DNA of 6,472 bases, from NCBI GenBank assembly GCA_039927975.1, contig JBDSTZ010000098.1:1-6472 (forward strand), read 5' to 3'. Position numbers and translations under genes: made by a program. Source of the stretch: JBDSTZ01 sp039927975 (GTDB taxonomy: Bacteria; Pseudomonadota; Gammaproteobacteria; Burkholderiales; Burkholderiaceae_D). The notes under the pieces were generated by a model. That model did no database searches. It saw nothing but the letters and a program-made list of their open reading frames with translations, and was not told the DNA's origin. Positions 1 through 5,310 of the stretch are shown one piece after another (position 1 is the stretch's first letter; every line of letters begins with the position of its first letter).

Positions 1-123
1 CGTTGGTTTCTACAACTGCAAGCGATTGAATTCAGTACTGGGCAATCTGCCGCCCGCCGCCTACGAACGGAAAATGGCAAAAACCGCCCCTATGGAAGTG
101 TCCGAAATAACTTGACCACTGCA
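1..123 (+). mobile_element. Right end of an IS3-family insertion sequence (left part outside window)
   Basis: The window opens inside an insertion sequence. The first 115 bases encode the C-terminal tail of an IS3-type transposase. About 8 bases after its stop the sequence reads TTGACCACTGCA, which fits an IS3-family right terminal repeat ending in CA. The probable repeat overlaps the last transposase codons, as is common for compact IS elements. The end at about 123 is inferred from the CA terminus. The left end, left repeat and any target duplication lie outside the window, so intactness cannot be judged. The element sits immediately downstream of lplT. Confidence 0.7.
2..115 (+). CDS. IS3-family transposase (OrfB type), C-terminal fragment
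   Basis: This frame is open from the window edge to TGA at 113-115 and gives 37 residues. They read GFYNCKRLNSVLGNLPPAAY and end in VSEIT. This is the characteristic tail of IS3-group integrases, usually written FYNxxRxHSxLGxLxPxxYE, which lies just after the DDE catalytic core. The enzyme family cuts and joins the IS ends through a circular intermediate. The catalytic D, D and E residues are upstream of the window. One oddity is Asn where the family nearly always has His in the RxHS motif. The gene is partial only because the window starts here; it may be complete or broken in the genome. Confidence in the family is high; no specific IS name is assigned. Confidence 0.82.
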   Translation, partial: VGFYNCKRLNSVLGNLPPAAYERKMAKTAPMEVSEIT

Positions 124-141
124 CTGCGCCGGCCCCGTTTG

Positions 142-1395
142 TCAGGAAGTCACGCGCAAGCTGCCGGGATTCGTCAGCGAGACGAAGCGATGGTGCCGCA
201 TGATCCAATACATGATCCCGGAAACGAAGAGGCCGAACAGCACGATGATGACGTTGAGATCGATATTCAATTTCAACAGCAAGGCATACACCGCCAGGCA
301 ATACAGGATCGACAGGTTTTCGTTGAAATTTTGCACGGCGATGGAATGGCCCGCGCTCATCAGGATCTTGCCGCGATGCTGCAGCAAGGCGTTCATCGGC
401 ACCACGAAAAAGCCCGAGACCGCGCCGATCAGCACCAGCATCGGGTAGGCCAGCACAGGGGTATGCACCCACGGCATGGCGGTGATCGTCAGGCCCATCA
501 CTACGCCCAAGGGCAACACTTTCAAAGTGTTATTCAAGGTGACAAAGCGGGTTGCCGCGATGGCGCCGATTGCCATGCCGACCGCGACGATCCCCACCAT
601 GCTGGTCGCTTTTTCAAAGGGAATGTGCAGCGACCGTTGCGCCCAGCCCAGCACGATATATTGCAAGGTCGCGCCGGCGCCCCAGAACAGCGTGGTGACG
701 CCCAAGGAAATCTGCCCCAGCCTGTCGCGCCAGAGGATCCGCGCGCACGACGAAAAATCAATGAGCAACTTGATCGGGCCGTGGACTTGCGGAGGATATT
801 TGGCGCCGCTGTTCGGAATAAACAGATTGAACAAAGCGGCCAGCATGTAGATCAGAATTAGGACGGTGAGCGCGATTTGGGTCGTCGCGTTGACACCTGA
901 ACTGAAGGCGGGGACGCCTAAACTATGCAGCAACGCCGAGGTATGCCCGCTGACGAGTGCTCCGCCGAGCACCGTTCCAAGAATAATAGACCCGACGGTC
1001 AGCCCTTCGATCCAACCGTTCGCCGGGATCAATTTTTCCGGCGGCAGCAGCTCGGTGAGAATGCCGTACTTGGCCGGCGAGTAGACCGCCGCGCCAAAGC
1101 CGACCACGCCGTAGGCAAGCAGCGGATAGACGTCGAAGAACAGCAGCGCGCAGCCGGATATCTTGATCGCATTCGCGATGAACATCACCCGCCCCTTGGG
1201 CATCGAATCGGCGAACGCGCCGACGAACGCGGCGAGCAGAATATAGAACAGGACGAACGACTGCTTGAGCATCGGCGACAGGAAGGCCGGGCTGTTGTTG
1301 CGCGTGAGAAGATCGATTGCGACGAACAACAGTGCATTGTCGGCGAGCGAAGAAAAAAACTGCGCTGCCATGATGCAGTAGAAGCCACGTATCAT
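142..1395 (-). CDS. lplT: Lysophospholipid transporter LplT (MFS)
   Basis: This is a 417-residue major facilitator protein of the LplT family (E. coli LplT is about 397). The family flips lysophospholipids, chiefly lysophosphatidylethanolamine, across the inner membrane for re-acylation by Aas. Visible signatures are AAQFFSSLADNALL near residues 10-23, FADSMPKGRVM at 61-71 (the MFS loop 2-3 motif), YSPAKYGIL at 105-113, LFWGAG at 236-241, FFVVPMNALLQHRG at 329-342 and AGHSIAVQNFNEN at 348-360, with hydrophobic helices throughout. The ATG at 1395 is preceded by AAGGG at a suitable distance and gives the usual betaproteobacterial start. No aas gene is visible here; in E. coli the two are adjacent. 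The C-terminal tail after the last helix (about residues 401-417) ends about 19 bp from an IS end and could have been altered by the insertion. A promoter candidate lies upstream at 1429-1457. Confidence 0.92.
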   Translation of the reverse strand: MIRGFYCIMAAQFFSSLADNALLFVAIDLLTRNNSPAFLSPMLKQSFVLFYILLAAFVGAFADSMPKGRVMFIANAIKISGCALLFFDVYPLLAYGVVGFGAAVYSPAKYGILTELLPPEKLIPANGWIEGLTVGSIILGTVLGGALVSGHTSALLHSLGVPAFSSGVNATTQIALTVLILIYMLAALFNLFIPNSGAKYPPQVHGPIKLLIDFSSCARILWRDRLGQISLGVTTLFWGAGATLQYIVLGWAQRSLHIPFEKATSMVGIVAVGMAIGAIAATRFVTLNNTLKVLPLGVVMGLTITAMPWVHTPVLAYPMLVLIGAVSGFFVVPMNALLQHRGKILMSAGHSIAVQNFNENLSILYCLAVYALLLKLNIDLNVIIVLFGLFVSGIMYWIMRHHRFVSLTNPGSLRVTS

Positions 1396-1402
1396 CCGTC
1401 AT

Positions 1403-1601
1403 GCCCTTGTTGTTATGGTAAGCGCTGCTTTATACCATGAACGACGGGGCGGACCAAATAGAAGGGAGGGACAAGTGCGCCCGCCGCAGCCGGACAATGA
1501 GAACTACCGGATAGCTCGCGCTTGCCGGAATTTACATTTGTCGACGACACGAGGATGGCGCAGGAGCGCGGCAAAGATCAATACGTGTCGGGTTGGGTAA
1601 C
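1403..1601. other. Intergenic region between lplT and the PLP-enzyme gene
   Basis: About 200 bases lie between the stop of the cysteine synthase-like gene and lplT. Besides the lplT promoter candidate, the only structure seen is a 4-bp inverted repeat, GGTTGGGTAACC, at 1591-1602 overlapping the upstream stop codon. It lacks a following T-run on the minus strand, so it is not a convincing terminator. No RNA gene or convincing small ORF was recognised. Confidence 0.5.
1429..1457 (-). promoter_or_regulatory. Candidate sigma-70 promoter of lplT
   Basis: On the minus strand TTGGTC (1452-1457) and TATAAA (1429-1434) are separated by exactly 17 bases. The -10 box matches consensus at 5 of 6 positions, while the -35 box matches only TTG. 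Transcription from here would start near 1422 and give a leader of about 27 nt containing the AAGGG ribosome site before the lplT ATG. This supports lplT being transcribed independently of the upstream PLP enzyme gene, although read-through is also possible because no clear terminator separates them. Confidence 0.5.
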
Positions 1602-2561
1602 CTAGAAATATTTCGACAAATAGAAGACGCCGGAATCGGGAAAAATCGTGGCGACGCGGCCGGACTTGATCTCGCCGAGGATGCTGGCAATGCCTGCCGT
1701 GACACAACCGCTCGAACCGCCTACCAGCATGCCTTCCGTCTGCGCCAGGCGTTGGCAATATTCCAGCGCATCCTCGTCCGAGACCTGAATGACTTCGTCG
1801 ACTGACGACGCGTCGAAGCTGGCGGCCGGCTCGCGTTTTCCCACTCCTTCTATCCGGCTGCGAAAGGCGTGGCCGCCTTGCCTGCCTTGCAAGGCGGAGC
1901 GATACGCAGAACCCAAGGGCTCGACGCCGATCACCACGATGCGGGGATTGCGCTCTTTTAGAAACCGGCCAACGCCGGAAATGGTTCCTCCGGTGCCGAT
2001 CCCGCACACGAAATAATCGATCTGACCGGCGGTTTGCTCCCAGAGTTCGGGCGCGATGCCGGTGTAATGCGCCTCGCTATTGAGTTTCGAGCGGTATTGG
2101 TCGAGGTGAAAAGCGCCGGTTTCGCGCGCGATCGATTGCGCCTTTGAATGGTAGCTGCCGGCGTCCGCTACCGCCAGATCGGCCTCGCAAAGATGGACTT
2201 TGGCGCCGTAGGCGGCGATACGCTTGATCTTTTCGTGACTGGTGGTGTCAGGGACGGTGATTTCGCAATCGATGCCGTAGACGGCGCTGGCCATCGCCAG
2301 CGAGGCGCCGGTGTTACCGGACGACGATTCGACGACCTGCTCGGTAAAACGCTTTTTGTGCTGATGCGCCAACATGTATTTGACCATCCGGTCTTTGATA
2401 CTGCCGCCAGGGTTCATGTATTCGAGCTTGGCCACCACTTCGACGTCGGGATGAGACGAAAACAGGCGATTGAGGGCAACCACGGGGGTGTGCCCGATAG
2501 CCTCCATGATCGAGGAGCAGACCTGCCGGGGCTTGCTGGAAGCAAACGCGTTCTCTGTCAT
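1602..2561 (-). CDS. PLP-dependent cysteine synthase / cystathionine beta-synthase family enzyme
   Basis: This is a fold-type II PLP enzyme of the O-acetylserine sulfhydrylase/CBS superfamily, 319 residues from the ATG at 2561. In this numbering the cofactor lysine is K56 in NPGGSIKDR, the substrate loop is SSSGNTG at 79-85, the phosphate-binding glycine loop is GTGGT at 189-193, and EGVG (238-241), GGSSG (281-285) and PDSG (308-311) complete the site. Family members perform beta-replacement on serine or acetylserine/phosphoserine with sulfide, homocysteine or an amine. The PGGSIKDR form and the HYTG.APELW region resemble CBS or diaminopropionate-synthase (SbnA) relatives more than classical CysK. 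No C-terminal CBS regulatory domain is present, so substrates cannot be fixed. An in-frame ATG at 2651 would add 30 residues. The domain begins only about 17 residues after the chosen start, and neither ATG has a clear Shine-Dalgarno. No pathway partner is adjacent. Confidence 0.85.
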   Translation of the reverse strand: MTENAFASSKPRQVCSSIMEAIGHTPVVALNRLFSSHPDVEVVAKLEYMNPGGSIKDRMVKYMLAHQHKKRFTEQVVESSSGNTGASLAMASAVYGIDCEITVPDTTSHEKIKRIAAYGAKVHLCEADLAVADAGSYHSKAQSIARETGAFHLDQYRSKLNSEAHYTGIAPELWEQTAGQIDYFVCGIGTGGTISGVGRFLKERNPRIVVIGVEPLGSAYRSALQGRQGGHAFRSRIEGVGKREPAASFDASSVDEVIQVSDEDALEYCQRLAQTEGMLVGGSSGCVTAGIASILGEIKSGRVATIFPDSGVFYLSKYF

Positions 2562-2880
2562 AAATGCGAGGCTGTCAGTCAGGATGTACGGTTGATCGGC
2601 CGTGCACGATACGGCATGTCGATCTCGTTTCGCCCGGATCGTCTCACCCATATCGCATTGAAATCATTCTACAACTAAATCGTTTTCGTTCCCATTTTCA
2701 ATGGAACGCGCTCCGTGGCAAGGAAAATCAGGCGAACGGGGTAGGCATTTTCAATAGCCTGGCAGCCGACGATCATCACTCGTCTGGCTCAGAACACGGT
2801 TGTAAGGCAGTCCCCCCTTGTCGAGGAACCGAATGGAAGAAAAAAGCGAAGTGACACGTGATTCGGCGCTCGGCGCCGAT
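2562..2880. other. Intergenic region between PLP-enzyme gene and nuclease gene
   Basis: About 320 bases have no confident gene. They hold a possible -10 (TAGAAT on the minus strand, 2666-2671) for the PLP enzyme with no good -35 partner. A 10-base direct repeat CATTTTCAAT occurs at 2693-2702 and 2746-2755, with an inverted copy of its core at 2656-2663. A GC-rich hairpin lies at 2864-2878. An open minus-strand frame ends in LPYNRVLSQTSDDRRLPGY at a TGA at 2751-2753. It is continuous with a frame overlapping the nuclease and has no start of its own outside it, so I do not call it a gene. Confidence 0.45.
2839..2878 (-). terminator. Possible terminator downstream of the nuclease gene
   Basis: Just after the nuclease stop the minus strand has a perfect 6-bp GC stem, CGGCGC-CGA-GCGCCG (2864-2878). 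A six-T run (2840-2845) comes about 18 bases later. The gap between stem and T-run is too long for a classical intrinsic terminator. A weaker CGAA/TTCG pairing around CACGTG lies directly before the Ts and might act instead. Confidence 0.3.
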
Positions 2881-3645
2881 TCAAATCCCCCTTGGCCTGG
2901 CGCCAGCGATAAACTCGATACCCGTCCGGCGCACCAGCTCTTCGTATGAAATAGGCTTGCCTGCGCGCGCCTCGTCGGTGTTTTCCAGCCAATGCGCCCA
3001 GGCGCGGTTGGCCGAAGGGTCATAGACCAGCTTGTACAGGTACTTGGGTATCCACACCCGGTTTGGCCCCAGCGTGTGCACAGGCGCGGAATAAACAGGC
3101 CCAGTGAACACGAACACATCGCCGGCGGCGCGCTGCACATACTTGCGCGTCGCCTTCTCAATGTTTTTTGCCCACGCCCCGCGATTGTTGGCGGGCGCCT
3201 GCGGCACCATATTACTCAGGCTGAAAGATTGGGCCATGGCCTGGGCATTCGGCATGTCGGCGGCGGGCGCCATATGCCCGCGGTCGAACCGCACTTCAAA
3301 CCCGTCCTGCTGGAGTCGCGACTTGAAATCCTCCAGACGAGAACGGTCAGCGCTTGGCAGACGTTTCTCTTCGTAGAATTTGTCGGTGCGCTCTTCGCCT
3401 TCGGCGTCGGCAAGCTGGGTTTTACTGAGCCGTTCCGCGACATACACAGGCGTTTTCGATTGACCGGAATACAGCACCGCAAAGGCATCGAAACACAATT
3501 CCCGCTGCCGCTCCGGCGACGCGTGCGATACCTTCGGTACCACACCGTTCACAAAAAACCGGGGGCAGCCCTCGAACCCGGCACGGGCGGAAAATGAAGT
3601 GAAAAACGCGACAACGACAACGACAAAGTACCGTGCACCCGACAT
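2881..3645 (-). CDS. Secreted DNA/RNA non-specific endonuclease (NucA/Serratia nuclease family)
   Basis: This is a 254-residue His-Me-finger nuclease that degrades single- and double-stranded DNA and RNA with a divalent metal. An N-terminal signal peptide is clear: MSGAR, then a V/F-rich hydrophobic stretch, then cleavage probably after ARA at about residue 22, so the enzyme acts in the periplasm or outside. The DRGH motif is at 121-124, with H124 as general base. SNMVPQ follows with N145 as probable metal ligand, then NNRGAWAKNIE at 153-163, matching the LNQGAWARLE segment of Serratia nuclease. FVFTGPVY at 178-185 is also typical. Cysteines at 27 and 51 in the mature part could form a disulfide. 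The ATG at 3645 is preceded by GAGAA about 5 bases away. No inhibitor or secretion gene is adjacent, so roles in nutrient scavenging or eDNA turnover are inference. The gene follows the tRNA terminator, so it should have its own promoter. Confidence 0.9.
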   Translation of the reverse strand: MSGARYFVVVVVAFFTSFSARAGFEGCPRFFVNGVVPKVSHASPERQRELCFDAFAVLYSGQSKTPVYVAERLSKTQLADAEGEERTDKFYEEKRLPSADRSRLEDFKSRLQQDGFEVRFDRGHMAPAADMPNAQAMAQSFSLSNMVPQAPANNRGAWAKNIEKATRKYVQRAAGDVFVFTGPVYSAPVHTLGPNRVWIPKYLYKLVYDPSANRAWAHWLENTDEARAGKPISYEELVRRTGIEFIAGARPRGI

Positions 3646-3675
3646 CTATTTCTCAACTGTGAATCAACTACGCCT

Positions 3676-3689
3676 GCAAAATCTTTTGC
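3676..3689. promoter_or_regulatory. Perfect short palindrome upstream of the nuclease gene
   Basis: GCAAAA-TC-TTTTGC is a perfect 6-bp inverted repeat with a 2-base centre, 31 to 44 bases upstream of the nuclease ATG. Its position would suit an operator or a 5' leader element. The 2-base centre is too tight for an RNA hairpin with full pairing, so a protein-binding site is the likelier reading. No regulator is identified. Confidence 0.3.
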
Positions 3690-3730
3690 TATCTGTGCAC
3701 TTGAACCCGTCGCACAAAAAAAGACACCTG

Positions 3731-3766
3731 AAAAGCAAAAAGCCCAACCGGTGAAGGCTGGGCTTT
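3731..3766 (-). terminator. Intrinsic terminator of the tRNA-Asn unit
   Basis: On the minus strand an 8-bp stem AAAGCCCA/TGGGCTTT (3759-3766 with 3739-3746) encloses further GG/CC pairing. It is followed by TTTTTGCTTTT across 3731-3741. It starts about 18 bases after the CCA end of tRNA-Asn. This is a classical Rho-independent terminator that isolates the tRNA transcript from the nuclease gene. Confidence 0.85.
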
Positions 3767-3784
3767 CGCGTTACTGCTATGTTC

Positions 3785-3860
3785 TGGCTCCCCGACCTGG
3801 ACTCGAACCAGGGACCTGCGGATTAACAGTCCGTCGCTCTACCAACTGAGCTATCAGGGA
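3785..3860 (-). tRNA. tRNA-Asn (anticodon GTT)
   Basis: The 76-nt minus-strand sequence folds as a canonical tRNA. The acceptor is TCCCTGA/TCGGGGA with G discriminator, the D-arm has AGCTCAGTTGGTAGAGC, the anticodon loop is CTGTTAA with GTT at 3825-3827, and the T-arm is CCTGG-TTCGAGT-CCAGG. CCA is encoded (3785-3787). GTT reads AAC and AAU, so this is the asparagine tRNA. It has a near-consensus promoter upstream and a strong terminator downstream, forming a stand-alone unit. Confidence 0.98.
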
Positions 3861-3871
3861 AAAGAGGCAAC

Positions 3872-3900
3872 ATTGTATGTTTTCCGCGCTGCTTTGTCAA
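3872..3900 (-). promoter_or_regulatory. Strong sigma-70 promoter of tRNA-Asn
   Basis: The minus strand carries a perfect -35 TTGACA (3895-3900) and -10 TACAAT (3872-3877, 5 of 6 matches) separated by 17 bases. The predicted start is about 3865, only a few bases before the mature tRNA 5' end at 3860. This strength fits a stable RNA gene and shows the tRNA does not rely on read-through from the aminotransferase gene. Confidence 0.85.
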
Positions 3901-3986
3901 GGTTCTGACTTACTACCGAACAGCGCTTCAACTTCCTTTGCTACCCTTCCGAATTCATCTTTCGATCAATCCGAAGAAGCAAGATC

Positions 3987-5198
3987 TTAAAGTACTTTCG
4001 CGATCGCGTCAATGACGAGATCGATGTTTTTCGAGTTCAACGCAGCCACGCAGATGCGGCCGGTGTCGACCGCGTAAATCGATTCCGCGCGCAGGCTGGC
4101 GACTTGCTCTTTGGTCAAACCGGAGTACGAGAACATGCCGACCTGCTCGCGCACGAATTCGAAATCGTGGGCGGGCGCTTTTTCTTTCAGCTTGCGCACG
4201 AACTCGTCGCGGGTCTGCTTGATGCGCACGCGCATGCCGGCCAGTTCGTCTTCCCACAGCTGGCGCAGTTCCGGCGTGGTCAGCACGGTGGCGACGACCT
4301 TGCCGCCGTGCAGCGGTGGATTCGAGTAGTTGGTGCGCACCACGCGCTTGACTTGCGACAGCAGGCGCCCTGCTTCTTCGGCGCTGGCCGCCACCACGCT
4401 GAGCGCACCGACGCGTTCGCCGTACAGCGAGAACGATTTCGAGAACGAGTTCGAGATCAGCAGCGGGCCGCCGGCGTCGGCGAAGCGGCGCACCACAGCG
4501 CCATCTTCGGCGATGCCCGAGCCGAAGCCCTGGTAAGCCATGTCGAGGAAAGGAATCAGGCCGCCAGCGGTGACGGCGGCGATGACTTCGCCCCACTGCT
4601 CTACCGTCAGGTCGGCGCCGGTCGGGTTGTGGCAGCAGGCGTGCAGCAGCACGATCGCGCCCTTCGGCATCGCTTTGAGCGAGGCGAGCATGCCGGCGAA
4701 ATCCACGCCGTGGGTGGCCGCGTCGTAGTAGGTGTAATTGTTGACCGTGAAGCCGGCGCTTTCGAACAGCGCGCGGTGGTTTTCCCAGCTCGGGTCGCTG
4801 ATGTAGACCTGCGAATCAGGCGAGAAACGCTTGAGGAAGTCGGCGCCCAGCTTGAGCGCGCCGGTGCCGCCCACGGCCTGCACGGTGATCGCGCGTTTTT
4901 CTTGAATAATCGGGCTGTCGGCGCCAAATACCAGCTCTTGCACCGCCTTGTCGTAGGCGGCCAGGCCCTCGATCGGCAGGTAGGTGCGCGGGGTCTGCTG
5001 TTCGATCAGCAGCGCCTCGGCCTTGCGCACGCAGGCGAGCAGCGGCACTTTGCCATTGTCGTCATAATAGACACCGACGCCGAGGTTGATTTTCGCTGGG
5101 TTGGTGTCGGCATTGAAGGCTTCCGTAATCCCGAGGATCGGATCGCGTGGGGCCATCTCGATGGCGCTGAAAATGCTGGCTGAGGCAGTGGAAGTCAT
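3987..5198 (-). CDS. tyrB: Aromatic amino acid / aspartate aminotransferase (class I)
   Basis: This 403-residue class I aminotransferase of the TyrB/AspC subfamily (usual length about 397) moves the amino group between aspartate or aromatic amino acids and 2-oxoglutarate in the cytoplasm. Sequence marks are YLPIEG at 73-78, W138 stacking on PLP, HNPTG with N191, DMAYQG with D219 and Y222, and SNSFSKSFSLYGERVG, whose K254 forms the PLP aldimine and R262 binds its phosphate. R288 in RTNYSNPP corresponds to the arginine that contacts the substrate side-chain carboxylate, and R381 in GRICVAALN binds the alpha-carboxylate. All key residues are intact. TyrB and AspC cannot be separated with certainty by eye, so the symbol is tentative. 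The gene is divergent from uvrB with a 112-bp gap. The ATG at 5198 has no obvious Shine-Dalgarno. No terminator is seen before the tRNA promoter. Confidence 0.93.
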   Translation of the reverse strand: MTSTASASIFSAIEMAPRDPILGITEAFNADTNPAKINLGVGVYYDDNGKVPLLACVRKAEALLIEQQTPRTYLPIEGLAAYDKAVQELVFGADSPIIQEKRAITVQAVGGTGALKLGADFLKRFSPDSQVYISDPSWENHRALFESAGFTVNNYTYYDAATHGVDFAGMLASLKAMPKGAIVLLHACCHNPTGADLTVEQWGEVIAAVTAGGLIPFLDMAYQGFGSGIAEDGAVVRRFADAGGPLLISNSFSKSFSLYGERVGALSVVAASAEEAGRLLSQVKRVVRTNYSNPPLHGGKVVATVLTTPELRQLWEDELAGMRVRIKQTRDEFVRKLKEKAPAHDFEFVREQVGMFSYSGLTKEQVASLRAESIYAVDTGRICVAALNSKNIDLVIDAIAKVL

Positions 5199-5310
5199 CG
5201 TAGTAAGCTAAAATTATCGGCTGGTTCGCAGCTGGGTTGTAGACGGTCCCGGAAAGGCTAGTTACGGCCGGGGCGCAGGCGGACCACCATTTTAACAAAG
5301 GTCTGATCGT
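5199..5310. promoter_or_regulatory. Divergent promoter region between the aminotransferase gene and uvrB
   Basis: The 112-bp gap must carry promoters for both genes. On the minus strand GATAAT (5213-5218) is a possible -10 for the aminotransferase but lacks a good -35 and would leave a leader of only about 8 nt. On the plus strand AAAGG (5298-5302) is a good ribosome site for uvrB, but no convincing -35/-10 pair was found. No CTGT-N8-ACAG LexA box is visible. Confidence 0.5.

Noticed and set aside
112..861. A 249-residue plus-strand open frame opposite lplT
   Set aside because: The translation is Gln/His/Arg/Asp-rich, typical of the antisense of a membrane protein, and has no recognisable domain.
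1591..1602. GGTTGGGTAACC as a terminator for the PLP-enzyme gene
   Set aside because: The stem is only 4 bp, overlaps the stop codon and has no T-run on the minus strand.
2751..3161. A 136-residue minus-strand frame overlapping the nuclease 3' half
   Set aside because: Most of it is an alternative frame of the nuclease, so it is not called as a gene. Only its tail beyond the nuclease is kept as a weak finding.
3570..3590. CTCGAACC resembling the tRNA T-arm, as a possible attachment-site copy
   Set aside because: The match is only about 8 bases, lies inside the nuclease coding sequence and does not extend into the rest of the tRNA end.
4104..5183. A 359-residue open frame on the plus strand opposite the aminotransferase gene
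   Set aside because: It is an antisense shadow in GC-rich DNA. Its His/Arg/Gly/Val-rich translation has no family features, while the minus frame holds every aminotransferase motif.
5199..5310. LexA (SOS) box in front of uvrB
   Set aside because: I looked for CTGT-N8-ACAG in the gap and found only partial matches such as CTGG...GCTG. Regulation by LexA cannot be supported.
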